A stretch of DNA of 64,000 bases, taken from contig NC_133218.1 in assembly GCF_040436345.1 (NCBI RefSeq), forward strand, positions 25,036,710 through 25,100,709, read 5' to 3'. Source of the DNA: Pagrus major. Its lineage: Eukaryota > Chordata > Actinopteri > Spariformes > Sparidae. Positions 12,729 to 25,700 of this stretch are shown one piece after another (position 1 is the stretch's first letter; the number at the start of each line of letters is the position of its first letter). A program made the translations under genes and the position numbers. The notes under the pieces were generated by a model that was given only the letters and a program-made list of their open reading frames with translations, did not search any database and was not told the DNA's origin.

Positions 12729-13402
12729 CTCTTCTGCTCCTTTAACACCTCACTGGATGTACTGTAAGAAGTAACAGTGTAGTGTATTGTAAGTAACAGT
12801 GCTTTTAAATTCATTCACAACTCATTTATCTAAACATATCACTGACACTGCAACATCACACCTTGGAGATGATCATTGAAAAATTAGGAAAAAGACAAAT
12901 TCAAATTATCATGTCTTATTGGTGAGACTTCCTGGGTAAATGTTTCAGTACGGAGTGGAAAAGTGCTTTTGTAATCTTTAAAATAATCAAAGTTTGAAAA
13001 AACAAAAATGATCCAGTTAGGTCCACATCTCCGTAGTGAGAACCCTTTAGAAAGCCTTATTTTCTTAGTGTGTACGAGCATAACCCCGCAGTTAAGGACA
13101 TGGGCTCGGAAACAGACCACACACTGACAGGGACATTCACCCTTTGTCCAGATGGACCCTTATCCTTCAAAAGCCATGTTTATATCTTCAGTTAATATTC
13201 CAGCAAGATAGCGCTGCTGTTCCTATCATCTGTTTTTTCATAATATTTTCTCACATGAGTGAACGGACCAAACATGAATGTCACTCTGTGTCTGGGTGAT
13301 AATGTGTGATGTTGTCTGGTCTTCTTCATTTGTCACGAACTGTTTTTTTATTCTTGCTTTGCTTTTAGAGACATTTTACAGGCATGTTTCGCAGTGGAGA
13401 GC

Positions 13403-13406
13403 TGTG

Positions 13407-13444
<38 letters not shown>

Positions 13445-13500
13445 CTTGTGTGCGTGTGTGTGTGCGTGGGTGGGTGTGTGTGTGTGTGTGTTCATGTGTG
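13403..13500. repeat. (TG)n microsatellite with TGCG/TGGG variants
   Basis: About 95 bp of TG dinucleotides with interruptions. It produces long spurious open frames on both strands. Confidence 0.95.
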
Positions 13501-15959
13501 CTTGCAGGAGAGGTCTGATTCTTTTCACCGAAATGTTGTGCAAGCATCTTTTTACATGCTTCTCATTCCAGTGTAGTGTGAGTCAGGACTCACTATGTGA
13601 ACAGTGAGACTCCTCCACACAGTGATGCTTTGACGACCTCGTGTCAGCATGAGAGTGAAGATGACAAGACTGTTTAACATTACGGAAAATGACAGTTTTC
13701 TAAAACTGTCAGTCTGTGCAAATCCAATATAAAGGATGAGGTTAAAAACCTGTCCTCATTCTGTTCAGTCAATGTTTAACTAGACAAGAAGTGTAACTTA
13801 AAGTTACTCCTTGTAGCCCTACAAATATTTCAACATCTCTGGATTGGCAAGAAATCCTGTGCAGACATTCACTGTCCTGGGAGGATGTAGTCTATCCTAC
13901 AGAACATAATAATCCCTGACTTTTCACATTTTATCTTTATGACCAAATACCTGCTAAAATAATAACATTCCCATAATCCCTAGCTGTGCTTTTTGTTAAG
14001 TGCTAATGAGGAAAATGTTAGCATGCTAACATGCTAAATAAATAGCACATTCATCAGAATAATCAGAAAAAGGAATTACCAACTGTGAAAATTCACGTGA
14101 ACACGCCCTCAAAGTTTTAAAGCCGGTGAAAATGTTGGTGCACGACTTGTTGACTTTGTCGTCACACAGACAGAAGTGTGATGGACAAAAGTTAATGTTT
14201 GGTAAGTGGTAAGAAACTTTGTATTAATTCATGTATTACATACAACTACATACTCAAATGTAACTTCTAATATGGTACCAGCAATTGATTGCTGTCCACG
14301 TACAGTGACCTAGAATAGTTAGAAACTATTGTTAACCCTGAAACTATGACTTAAAAGCTCATGAACACACCAAAGTCAGCAAAATGACTTCCCAATTTAG
14401 GAAATTGGATCATCTGAAGAGCATGAGAAGGCACAATATGATGATGATGATGATAGTAAACGTCAAGCCCATCCTCATCAATAAAAAAATGACCATAAAG
14501 GTCGACTTTGAAAGCAGCTTACTATGACCATATTTGCGTTTCTTGTTAGGTGGCGACCTCTAGCGGCTGTAGTAATTTTACAGCTACAAAGGAGGAGGTG
14601 AGGAGAAGGAGTATAAAAAGTGAAAGGTCCGTATGGTGAGGAGGTTGAGGACAGATGGTTTGGTTAAACAAGCACAGGACTTTGATTCAAGAGATCGCTG
14701 TTTGCGTCCAGTTTGAAGAAGAAGTCAACGGTGAGTTCTTTTAACTTACGATCATAGTTAGTACAGAGCATAACTTAGGTTACATATGTAACATAGGTTC
14801 ACCTAAACAAGTCTTTTAAGAGCCTAAACCTAACCAAACTGTGAGTCTACGATAAATGAAATGGTCATATTGTTTGGGGAATGGTGATACATGTCATTTT
14901 TGGAGTCACTGGCAAGCGACCTATTCAGTCGTTTTGTGATGACGATGTGTTGTAGACAGTATACCTGCTTAGCATCGGGATGTTGTTATTGTCGTTGTGA
15001 ACATGTTGCCGTTAGCATTTTACTCAACACATTGCAAAGATAAAACTATTAGTTTCAGAATGCATTTTTGTACAGAACCAGGACTGAGGACTTTGTCTCT
15101 TTAACACCAGGTTCACAATAGGAATGGATCTCTTCACAGCTGGTATGGAGAGGAGGAATGATTACAGCGACCAAAACCTCAACATGTGAGTATGTAATAT
15201 GAGTAAGATTAGACAGACCATGCACTTACGAAAAAGAAAACCTGCCTTAAGTCAACTGTGAGTAACTATTAAAGTAAGAACACAGCTTTAAGAAACAGTT
15301 ACGTTCCTGAGGGATTATGTGTGAGGCCAAACTTTTTTTCTAAAATGGTTATACAGTGTTTTGGAATGAAACCCTTCAGATTTAATTGTGGCAGGCAGGG
15401 TCAGGGTCAAGTGTTGGTTGTGAAATGAGAGCCAGCCTTCAACAAGAAGCACATGATAATAATCAGCTTTCTTTGTTAGTAGGCAGATTCAAACCTGCAG
15501 GAGGTTAAAAACATTTGAGAAGCTGGTTTTATGTATTGTTAAATTTATTGTGCTTCCTGAATAGAAAACATAAAGTTTCGGTATTGTCTGTGGTCTTATG
15601 TGCAACGCTGTAACGCACTAAAGGTCAAAATAATAACACTCATTGGACCAAAGGAGAGTGATGCCCTGTCACGTGTACATCTATGTGATTAATAGGTCAC
15701 CAACACCTCCAGTTTAATTAATCACATAAAACATATTTTGCATTAAGAAGTGATATCCTTAAAGACTGGTCAAGCCGTTATGGGATAGATAATGTATTGG
15801 ATGATTTAAACGGTGTCTTGGAATTACTCCAAGGTTAAGTGGTAATCCCATATCCATCAACACTTGAATCCCAATACAAATGACCTGGACTATGTATTTA
15901 TTGGAAGGAGCACTTATGGAGCTTGATAAGTATCATTCAGCAGCCATTACCCTATGCTC

Positions 15960-16240
15960 AGAAAGATGATCTATGGGAGCCATTTGCATGCTAATCTCTC
16001 CTCCTGTTCAATAGCCTCAAAGGTTCAATTTTGCAGCACAGTTTCTTAGATTCAATAAGTTCCTTCAGAACAGAATTGCTGAGCTGATCAATTGGTTTTC
16101 CTTGGTGTGCCAAATTCATTCTGAGTCTAATGAAATGACTCATTTGTACCTAAAGGACTTAAATGAGATGGTGACATTGCGGCTTTGAATGTCATCATAA
16201 AATCTGTGCTTGATGTGTCTATGGCCGAGCTTGAGTAGTG
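15960..16240. promoter_or_regulatory. Candidate conserved noncoding/enhancer element
   Basis: Repeat-free stretch carrying an octamer-plus-homeobox composite (atttgcatgctaat, 15982-15995), a nuclear-receptor/TCF-like caaaggttca (16018-16027), and a TGAGTC...GACTCA palindrome (16122-16142). Its look is that of a conserved noncoding element; conservation itself is not visible here. Confidence 0.2.
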
Positions 16241-16618
16241 CTTTTCTTCAGTACAATGAGGGCGGCGAGGTGGAAGATGACGCCTATCAAATTGACCCAA
16301 AGGGCGGTTTCAGTACCTCCCTACTCATGGCGGAGCCCACATAGTTTCCTTGGAAATATAACAAATTCTCCAACTTGTAAATGTGTAAGAGCAAACATAT
16401 CATATACATCATCAGGAACTATTTATGAAAGTAAGGAGGGGTGTCAGTTTGTTCACAGGGAACATCCAAAAATAGACACGAGGCAGTGTCCAGAGTGATG
16501 TCAGTGCAATGATCATAATGCTCACAGTCACTAATGATGTCGAAATAGTTTCCATCTGTCTATATAATCAAGTATGAGTCAAACACGGACGTATGGATGT
16601 GATGTAAGCTACCGATCT

Positions 16619-16655
16619 TTTCTCTCGCTCTCTCTCTCGCTCTCTCTCTCTCTCT
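16619..16655. repeat. (CT)n microsatellite
   Basis: Interrupted CT/CG dinucleotide run of ~37 bp. Confidence 0.9.
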
Positions 16656-18964
16656 GTAATGCTTTAGATTGCAGACAGAAAATTACAGCGTACAGATTCT
16701 CTCTGTACCTACCTGTGGAGGAAATACATTTAACAAATCTGCCTATAGGAGTGACCAAGAAATAAGACATTTAGGTACACACAAAGAGAAAATATTAAGG
16801 AAGAAGAAAGAAAAAACATGTGTGTAGTTCAGTATACTGTCATTAAAAATTATAAAGTTTATACAAACACTGAAGTCCCACAGAAACTTCTAAATGTTTA
16901 CAACAAATAAGTGTTGTTCACATGTTTGGATGTCGCAAAGGGCCACATGTAGGAGCTGATCTCCAGCAGAGCTTTTTACTGTACGAGTACACAAAACTAT
17001 TTGTTTCTGTTCATAATACAGCACTACTGGGGTGTATTAAAGAGTCTGGAATGGTTTTACAAAAAGATTAACAGAAACCATTTGCAAGTTCAACTGATGC
17101 TGCTCTGAAAAACACCATATGGTTCACTTAACTGTGTTCCTGGAAGGAAGAAAGTTGGAAACCAGTGTTTCATATGTAATTTTATTACAGAAAAGGAAAA
17201 AGGTAATATTGAATTCAGTGAGATATTGTCTGGCATTGTCTTGTTGTTCAATAAAGCTCAATGCAACAGCAAAATAAAGTTGTTTTCTTTGCATCCTTTC
17301 TCCCTTTGAAGATACAAGATACAAGCACAAGAACAAGCTGTGAGCCATCAAAACCAAAAAAGGGAGTCCAGTTGGCTGCAACCAGAAATGCTCCGACATT
17401 ATTTGTTCACCTTCAGTAGATTGGACACAAGCTCTCTTATTAAAGACCAATAACAATCCCATTTTGCAGGATTAGCCGGTCATTTATTTTGTTCATTAAT
17501 GAGATGCTGTTGTGATCAGAAATATCCACAAACTTAACAACATTTATCAGGTAAAATACATACAGCAAATAGGAGGAGAGCGATCTTTCAACAGCCTCTA
17601 ACGGTAACTTTTAGGCTGTGTATGTCTGTTGTACTTCCATGGCAGGACAACTAAAGACACAAGAAGGCATCCGATAGGAGTCCTGGATGTGGACTCGGCC
17701 AAGACACATCTCTAAGATGATACTTGTGTGTGATCCCTGGACAGGCTGCATCCTGTACTGAAACAGAAACACACTGGTATCTATTGTTAGCTTCACTGAC
17801 AACACCAGTCTCCTAGCAAGATATGAAAATACAAAGCAGTGGTCTTCACACAAACTGTCCTTTTAATGACATAAGTTTACAACATTGGGACAGGGCTGTA
17901 GGAAGTAATTAAAATCTGTGTTATCAAGCTTCTGCAGGGCCTGGAATGAGTTAAAGGACGTAATAACTGCTACAGAGTTCCCATTACTCCTTCCTCTCCA
18001 CCACAACTCTGTACAGAGTGCATGCACTTCATCATAACTTGTTTGCACGACATCCGAGGCCTTTTATGGGACAAGACTAAGATAAGAACACGGCCAAATC
18101 ACAGTATATTCTGCCTGCAGGTCGACAGGAACTAAACATTAGCTCTCTGCCAGAGTATTCCTGCTGGAAGGCTCCTATCTTTTCACTTGATATCACAAAC
18201 AAATTTGCATTTAATCGAATTACCCAAACAGACAGACCTGGAACCTCTGGGTCATCTGGAACCATCAGTGGGTATGAAAAGTATCGATGTACATTCAATG
18301 CAATACAGGTGCACGTCCTCAGAGCTAACAGCGTATTACATGGGATGAAAAACGTTCAGTTTGGCGTCTTATTTCTTATACATTTCCACAAACAAATCTA
18401 TCTATATATAGCTATATCTTACTATATCCAACTCAGTCACCAAATAAAATGTTGGCAGTAAAAGGTCCAATTTGTAAAATAGTTGATTGTTGGGTCTTAA
18501 TCACAACTCGTCAAATGCTGATGCTTTGACTCAACAATTAGCAATCTTACTTAGTCATAGGCTAAGTACCATATTGACATTTCTACAATATGTGTCCTAT
18601 CAAGTTCACAATACATGTTTATGACCTGACTTTATATCGTCTGAGGCGGAGCAGATGGTGGTGGAGTTACACGAGAAAGCTGCTAAGCTTTACCACTGGG
18701 GGAGTCAGGATGTTTGAGGGTCAGGGGCAGAAAAAAAAAGGGCACCAACTGTATGCAGTCCAGCGCACAGAAAGTTGGGATACATTTATAGGGAACTGAT
18801 AAGGTACCATAGAGGGCACTTTATCATGTTTCATCTATAGGGGCAACCACTTTTGTCCACCAGTGCACTTCGAGCCTGTGTTTCAACATTTGTAAGTGTG
18901 AAACCACTGGATAATTTTAAGAATACCTCGGGACATCTCTAGCTGTGTTTGTGGCAACAAAAAA

Positions 18965-19143
18965 TATACTTTAAACAGAAGGTTGTGACATCTCCAGTCA
19001 TCTTAGTTGCAAGCAAAGCAGGTATTTTAAAGCAGCTGTCACAAGATAAAATTGAGAATTTAACCTAAAGAAATGTAAAGTTTCAACATATCCGTGGTTT
19101 GCAGAAACATAAATTGCCAACATTTATTCTGGCGACTGGTTTA
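18965..19143 (+). repeat. Interspersed repeat, family E copy 2
   Basis: Shares ccgtggtttgcagaaaca and catttattctggcgact with the reverse complement of 10796-10950. No ORF; ends undefined. Confidence 0.45.
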
Positions 19144-22100
19144 ATACTTCACCTTCAGACATGGGGATGATTGCTTATTCTCTATAAAAGGAGGAGAATT
19201 CTGGTCTGATGAAAGCTTGTCTGCAGAAAATCGTCAGCATATGAAACAAAATGTTAAAGCGAAGCCACAGTACTGACTTTGTTTTGTGTTTTTGGAGCGC
19301 TGTTATCAGAGTTTATCGGTATCAGTGAATATTTGGGAAACCTCAAGGGAGTGAAATGTGGATTCTGATCTGTGAAGCAAGATTGGAGATTTGCTGCTCT
19401 CTGAAAGTCAGTATCGGCCCATCTGAGGTAAGAAAACCCTTCGCACACACAGTCACCCTTTTGAAATCACTAAAATTTCTCTTCTCGTAAGACCATTACT
19501 TCATATTCCCATAATAAGTGCTGGTCTGAACTTGTTACAATGTAGGCGTGGCAAAAAACGTATTCCAACATAAATGGTTATCTGTCATCATTGAGGACCA
19601 GCGATGAGTCATCATACAGCTACAGTTTAGCAACTAAATAATGAAGCTGCTAAATGTGGAAAAAATGCAAGGTTTGATACGTCATGCGTGTTTTTTCCAG
19701 CGATCAAAGCGTTGCTGTGGCAAGCTGTAACAATAGACTCATTTTATAGTAGCAAACTGCCCAATGCATTAATGCTGCACGCTCTCCCTCCATCATGACT
19801 GAGACTTTAATTTTTAAAAAGTCTGCTTTGATCCTTTGCCCCAGAAGAGAGATACAACATGAACATCTGAGGGACACAAAACGATCTTTCACCTCATAGA
19901 TTAGGCGCTGTTGATTTTTCATTACAGATGATGAAAAGCTCACGTTAATGTAGCGAATGAATTACTTTGTCCATCCGTCTCAGTTTCATCCATTTACAAC
20001 AGTGTGTTCCATCAATGCAGAGCCATCTCACGGGATGCTCCATTTAAAAAAAGCTGTTATCTTTAACCCCAAAATGACAACTATTACTCCATTATGATAA
20101 ATCACAGCTCATAACCAGATATGCCAAAGGAAGCAGCATCCCGTCCATGTGAGCCATTTGGACGAAGCGACTATGCTTTTAAGGAAAAGGGTAAAAAGAA
20201 TAAGGCAAGTCTTTAAGCCAATCTGGGTCTCTGCCAACCTGCCTCTAACCTTTGCTCTCTTGGTTTGGGAGTTAGCTAGTTTCCTTTTTCCTCTGACATC
20301 ACTCTCCAGGATTCACACAATGATAACATGGCCCCGATTGCATGACATTACTGCTTGCTTGAATGCACAGGGGAGAATTGTGTTAAAAATCCCTCTCGAC
20401 TACAGGCTAACTGCAGTTTCCAGCGAGCACCAGCTGCACAGCTGGTGTCCATGGGAGAGACAGAACGGATACACAAATTCCAGACTGTTATGAGGCAGGG
20501 AAATACATTTCCTTGGGCAAGATTTCGCTTACAGTACACTATATGCTGTAATGTGTGTCTTACTATTATGGTATCATATGGCAAATGTTAGCCCCTCTTT
20601 AACCACAAACATGCAAGAACATCAAATATGTTCATGATGTAGCTGAAAATGTCGCTTTAACATAAATATGAAGAGTCTATCCCTGAAAGAGATACCTGTA
20701 ATACAACTCTGCCCTCAAATTAGACACACATTGAAAGGGATTCCACTTTATTTACAAGTAAATGGGTTTAACTACAAACAAATTAGAGTTGTTCTTTGCC
20801 AGCTTTGAGAACCGAACCCTTTGTTATCTTTGTAAGCTGGCTTTACATTGCAATAAACCTTACAGAGTGCTTAAACTCCTGGGTTTAATATGTTCAGACC
20901 CCCAGGGAGTCTGGTTCTTAAATTTAAAGCAAATTGCAGCCCGATATAAATGCTTTTTCTTCCTCTGTGTCTCAGATCTTAATTTGTTGTTGCAGCCTAT
21001 TTCAGAAATATAAGCCAAATTCTAAAGCAAAGCACACACACAAAGAGAGAAGGGGAAAAAATGCACCTTGTGTGATTTTTTTTCTTTTCTTTTTTTTTCT
21101 CTTTTTTTTTTTTTTTTTGGTAATGCAAGCCAGATGTGACCGGGACCATGGAAACAGGTGATGATAGCATTACACTGAGATTGCAAACAGATGGAGAAGG
21201 GCTTGAACTTATTCTTGTGTCATTGTCGGGGTCATAAATAAAGATTTTTTTTTTCCTCTGATGAAACGGTTTTCTGTATAAATAACACGACAGCAACTTT
21301 GTTGTGTAAACAAGAGGAGGCCTCTCTCTGGGGTCAAATCTTTCTCTAAAAAATCCCCTTCATTGTAACCAAAAAGAGTCTTGTGTTTGCCGGCTGGCAG
21401 GAGTGCTTGTATCACTTCACAGTGACAAAGCTGAGGATTAACTCAAATGAGGCCCACAAGACTTGTGTGCCACTGTGGTTAGCAAGTGTATCTGCAAGTT
21501 TGTGGTGTGTAATTGTGGCTGCAAGTGTGTGATCGCAGCAGAAAAGTCCTCCAGTTCCTGCAGCAGGGAGACTCCTCTTGTTTCCCTGCCTCTGCAAGTG
21601 TTTGGGACACAGGTCTGCTTCACATCAGGTGAACATATCGCTGGGAGAGGAATGTCTCCAGCAATCAGCCTTGATGAAGCGGCTGGTAGAGCCGTCCTGG
21701 GAGACAGAGGAAAGCCACTGTACGTGTTGGACTGGCCTCAGAGCAGGAGAGGACACTGTGCAGACCTGTGCTGAATGGCAGGCTGGCCACCCCTGAGAGA
21801 TGGTTATTTAGTGAGCAATTACATCTCACAGCACTGAGCAAAGCAATGAGCCGCACCCCCTCAACAAAAAAAAGAAATACTGGCTGGAGTGTACATCTTG
21901 TGATCTCATCTCTAGAAGTGAAGTTTTGCATGTTAAGAGAGCTCAAAACTCGTCATACATCTGCAGTTACATTAAAAAAAAGCCCAAATGCAGCTAAATC
22001 CGGACAACTGAGTCACAACATGTGTGATTCAGAAGTTGTAAAGTGTTTTTTTATATCAGTTTAGAGAATTATGAACATACAGAGTGACTTTAGTGGCTTA

Positions 22101-23084
22101 CAAAGAAGGGATCTCACATTTGATGATTTCCAGGCTATCCCTGCAGCTACCACAAGAGAGCACAGCTGGCTGACTCTCCCACTCACTGCTCAGCCTCCCC
22201 TGTGTCACACACAGGTGTAAAGGCCCAGTCCTTTAGCACAGATTCATGCTGTCACAGCTTCAACCAGCCACCCCAAATGGGGCCTCCCATTCTGCCATTT
22301 GGGAGAGTGGACTTTCACAGTAATGGACACTTAAGAAAGCGACACCTCGGCCCAGCGTGGTGCCACAATGTGACAAAAAGTGAGCTCTTAAATCATTAAA
22401 TTACAGAGTGAGATGATTTATTGGCCCCCGTAGCAGACAGCGTTATCCAGGGAGCATTAAAGATGCTCTCTGTTTTCACACGTTCTGTAACATGTTTATG
22501 CAGCTGGATTGTTTTATTGGAGCAATTGAATTAAGCTGTGATAAGTGAGCTGAAGTACCATGCTCAAGGGTACACTAGAAATGCCACACCTGTCAGTGCT
22601 GTGTGCCGGATGGGTTGGGTTATGTGTTATGAAAGCTTTCTCCTCAAATCAAGTCAAATATTCTAATAAAACATGAAATTTGACCTTTCAGATTCATATT
22701 TCAGTTTCCTGAATTTGAGTTTGTGAAATCCTTGGATTTCCTTATTAGTCTTTATTAAAGATCTTACAAGGCCTGTTACACAAATTCATTTTGTTCCCTA
22801 GTTTTCCCTCCTCCTGGGGATGTGGATTAAGTTCTACTACGGTTTTATAAAAAAAAAAGGCAAAGCTTAGTTGCAGCCTGCTCGAGAGGATCAGCCCATT
22901 CCCTTACGACACACCACAGTGCGCTGAGAGCAGAGCTTGTCTTGGAAGATCAATGTCTCCTCTTTTGTCGCATCAGTCATGCAGCTTCTGCGTCGCACAA
23001 TGGCACCGGGGTGCTTGGTGGGGTGGTGAGATGCCTGACTGGAAAGCACAGAGGACCACCTGACCGCCTACTGGTGCCCGAAGA

Positions 23085-23087
<3 letters not shown>

Positions 23088-23118
<31 letters not shown>
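23088..23118. repeat. (CA)n microsatellite
   Basis: About 15 perfect CA units. Confidence 0.95.
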
Positions 23119-23121
<3 letters not shown>

Positions 23122-23373
23122 TGCTTGTGTCTTTATCTATCTGCTGACAGCAGATTTGTTTGAATGTTTCTTTATTTCCCCTCCCCCTCCTATAGAGTGA
23201 GTTAACATGCTTTATTCTACGTTGACATACCAAACCACATGCACACTATAATGTGTAATAGGCTGCTACTTGCTCAGAGGATTATTTAAAACACTAACGT
23301 ACGGACTTCTTTCTTAATTTTGTTGAAACGATAAAGCTGTTATCCTTTATTAAGTGTGTGTGTTCATTAATTG

Positions 23374-24344
23374 CAGAGGTGGCGAAAGCACACACATTCT
23401 TTACTCAAGCAGAAGTACAGATGCTTGCGCAAAAAAGACTGGTAGGAGTAGAAGTACTAATAAAACTTCTTTACTCAAGGAAAGTCAGAAAGTGCAGGCT
23501 CTGAAATGTACTCAGAGAATAAAAGTAAAAAGTATCCCTCTGGAGGACATCTCTACCAACCAGTTCTGTGCAAAGCTAACCTCACGTCATATTAATATAT
23601 GTCAGAGACTATTAAAGGGGCACTATGTAGTTTTGGAGAAGAAATTAAAACACATAATTTTTATATTTACAATATTAATGAGGTATTAATACAAAATCAA
23701 GCTGTTCTCAGAGGAAAATAAGGTCCCCATGACACTGTTTGAAGCTAGAAAGGTGGCAGGGTCCGCCAAATATAAACAAAGTCAAACAGTATGAAATTGT
23801 GTTGTCCTTTAATGTCAGTTTGTTTATTCATTCATGAAAACAAAGAGAGTTTGTTTGTTTGCACCTTCAAACTTAAAAGTAGAATCAGTAGAATTTGCCT
23901 GTGCTGTTTGTAAACACACCAGAAAAAAAGTTGATTGTTGAGTCTCATTCTTAGGACGCCAAATACCGACATGTTTGGTTGGTAAAGTGTCCCGAGCACT
24001 TTGAGAAAATAAGAAAATACAGACAGAGGGCTTTAGGGTCTCTGCAGATACGAGACACTAACACGCCTTTTCTCCCCATTCGAGTCTCCCTCTCTGTGTG
24101 TTTCCATTGTGTGCAGTGGCGTAAAATAAAAAATAATCCATAATTCCCCTCAAATGCATTAAAACTAAAATAAGAAGCCTGTTTTGAAAAAGTAAGTAGT
24201 GGAAAACATCAATATTTGTGTTAAAATGTAGGGAGTAAAAGTAAAATGTTTTTAGAAAAATAAAAACTTAAGTACAGATACCTGAAAAATCTAGCTCAGT
24301 AAAGTAATAAAGTATTTGAACTTAGAAGTTACTTCCCACCTTTG
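23374..24344. mobile_element. hAT-like CAGAGGTGG element, interrupted
   Basis: Begins CAGAGGTGGCGAAAGCAC and ends cttcccacctttg, with AAGTA/TACTC-rich subterminal DNA (ttactcaagcagaagtac; aacttaagtacagatac). Split by a family F MITE at 23612. No convincing target duplication (attaattg versus agaaatgt). Confidence 0.55.
23612..23870 (+). mobile_element. TTAA MITE, family F copy 1 (right end lost)
   Basis: TTAA then AGGGGCACTATGTAG; the interior (caagctgttctc, aggaaaataaggtcccca, tgtttgaagctagaaagg) is the reverse complement of 25354-25700. The right end decays. Confidence 0.7.
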
Positions 24345-24982
24345 AGAAATGTACCTTTATTTTTCCATTTATAAAACTATCCACCCCCCATCCACCTCAT
24401 TTGATATGTTATAAAAGTCTGTAAATGTTTTGTCGGTTCAAAATAATATGAGACCTGTGGGTGTAGAAGTTTCATGTTGGTTTGTTTACACTTAGGGCAT
24501 TCATGAGTCACATTATTTCTGCAGTTGTAAAGAAAAAAACAAAAATTACAGATATTCAAGTCAATGTTCAAAGCAGAAGCAGCAATTCTAGACCTGGAAA
24601 AGGTGTTTTAAGTTTTGTATTCTTATTATATAACATTACCAGCTTCCCACATTTCCATGGCTGTGCAGATACAAAAACCAAGGAGTATTTTCTGTTTATC
24701 TTTCTCTCATTGCCTCAAAAGCAGTTAAGAAAAAAAGGAAGGGAGAGCAGAGCTTAATGTGCAACTGCTCATTCTCATTAAAAAGGGGTCGCTAAAACAA
24801 GATAGAGAAACAAAAATAAACAATCAGTGGTCGTGCCATTCTTCATCTGGAGCAAGAATGTAGGAGCTGTCGAACCGCTGGGATCCAGAGGCCTGTTAGT
24901 GATGACACTTCTGATCTATTTTTTCTGCCACCTCTCAACCTTGACAAAGTCCAGCATCAGTGGATCTCTCTCTTCTGTTTCA

Positions 24983-24985
<3 letters not shown>

Positions 24986-25041
<56 letters not shown>
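24986..25041. repeat. (CA)n microsatellite, 28 units
   Basis: Perfect 56-bp CA run. Confidence 0.97.
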
Positions 25042-25045
<4 letters not shown>

Positions 25046-25353
25046 GCCATTTGTTTTGTTAAGTACGTGCTAAATGCTACAAGGTGATTATCAGGAGAGG
25101 GGGTGATCATCTCCATTTTCTGCAGGAACCAAAGTGTTTTAATGATATGTTGGGTAACACGTCGGGTCGAGGAGTTCTCAGGCCTCCTTGAACTTCACAG
25201 AAGTGGTTCAGTGTGGTTGAGACGATCAGAGAGGCAGAAAACTCTTTAAACATTTCACAGTTATATGATATAAAATACAAACTTTAAGAAAGCTGTGCAT
25301 GATCAGTTCCCATGTCATACATTATATAACACGTTGAAACTACAAAACACCAT

Positions 25354-25700
25354 TTAAAGGTGCACTAGAGAAGAAATTTTAATCAGAAGAGAAAGATCTT
25401 CATTGACTGAATTTGTATGTGTAAACAAACTCTTTGTTTTCACGACTGAATAAACAAACTCAAACTTAAAGGACAACGCAATTTCATACTGTTTTACTTT
25501 GTTTATATCTGGTGGACCCCGCCACCTTTCTAGCTTCAAACACTGTTCTGGGGACCTTATTTTCCTCCGAGAACAGCTTGTTTTTTTCAGTTATGGAAAA
25601 AATGAATATATCTGAGTGTGTGTTATTACCCCATTAATATTGTAAATATTAAAATTTTGAGTTTGAATTTAATCTCCTAACCTACCGAGTGCCGCTTTAA
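25354..25700 (-). mobile_element. TTAA MITE, family F copy 2 (complete)
   Basis: TTAA at 25354-25357 and 25697-25700; ends aggtgcactagag and gagtgccgct. Opposite orientation to 23612, 1.5 kb apart, so the two can fold back on each other. Confidence 0.75.

Larger units (their letters stand above)
10321..22000. other. Intergenic, no supported gene
   Basis: Between the convergent aldh1a2 and polr2m. Holds repeats (10796-10950, 12455-12728, 18965-19143), a (TG)n tract, a (CT)n tract, a TF-site-rich unique stretch at 15960-16240 and a poly(T) run at 21078-21118. Open frames here are short and unrelated to families I know. Confidence 0.5.

Noticed and set aside
13278..13607. Cys/Val-rich frames on both strands
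   Set aside because: Produced by translation of the (TG)n/(CA)n microsatellite at 13403-13500.
24986..25041. Regular repeats considered as an array of spaced units
   Set aside because: Simple dinucleotide microsatellites without spacers; not CRISPR, which is not expected in a vertebrate nuclear genome.
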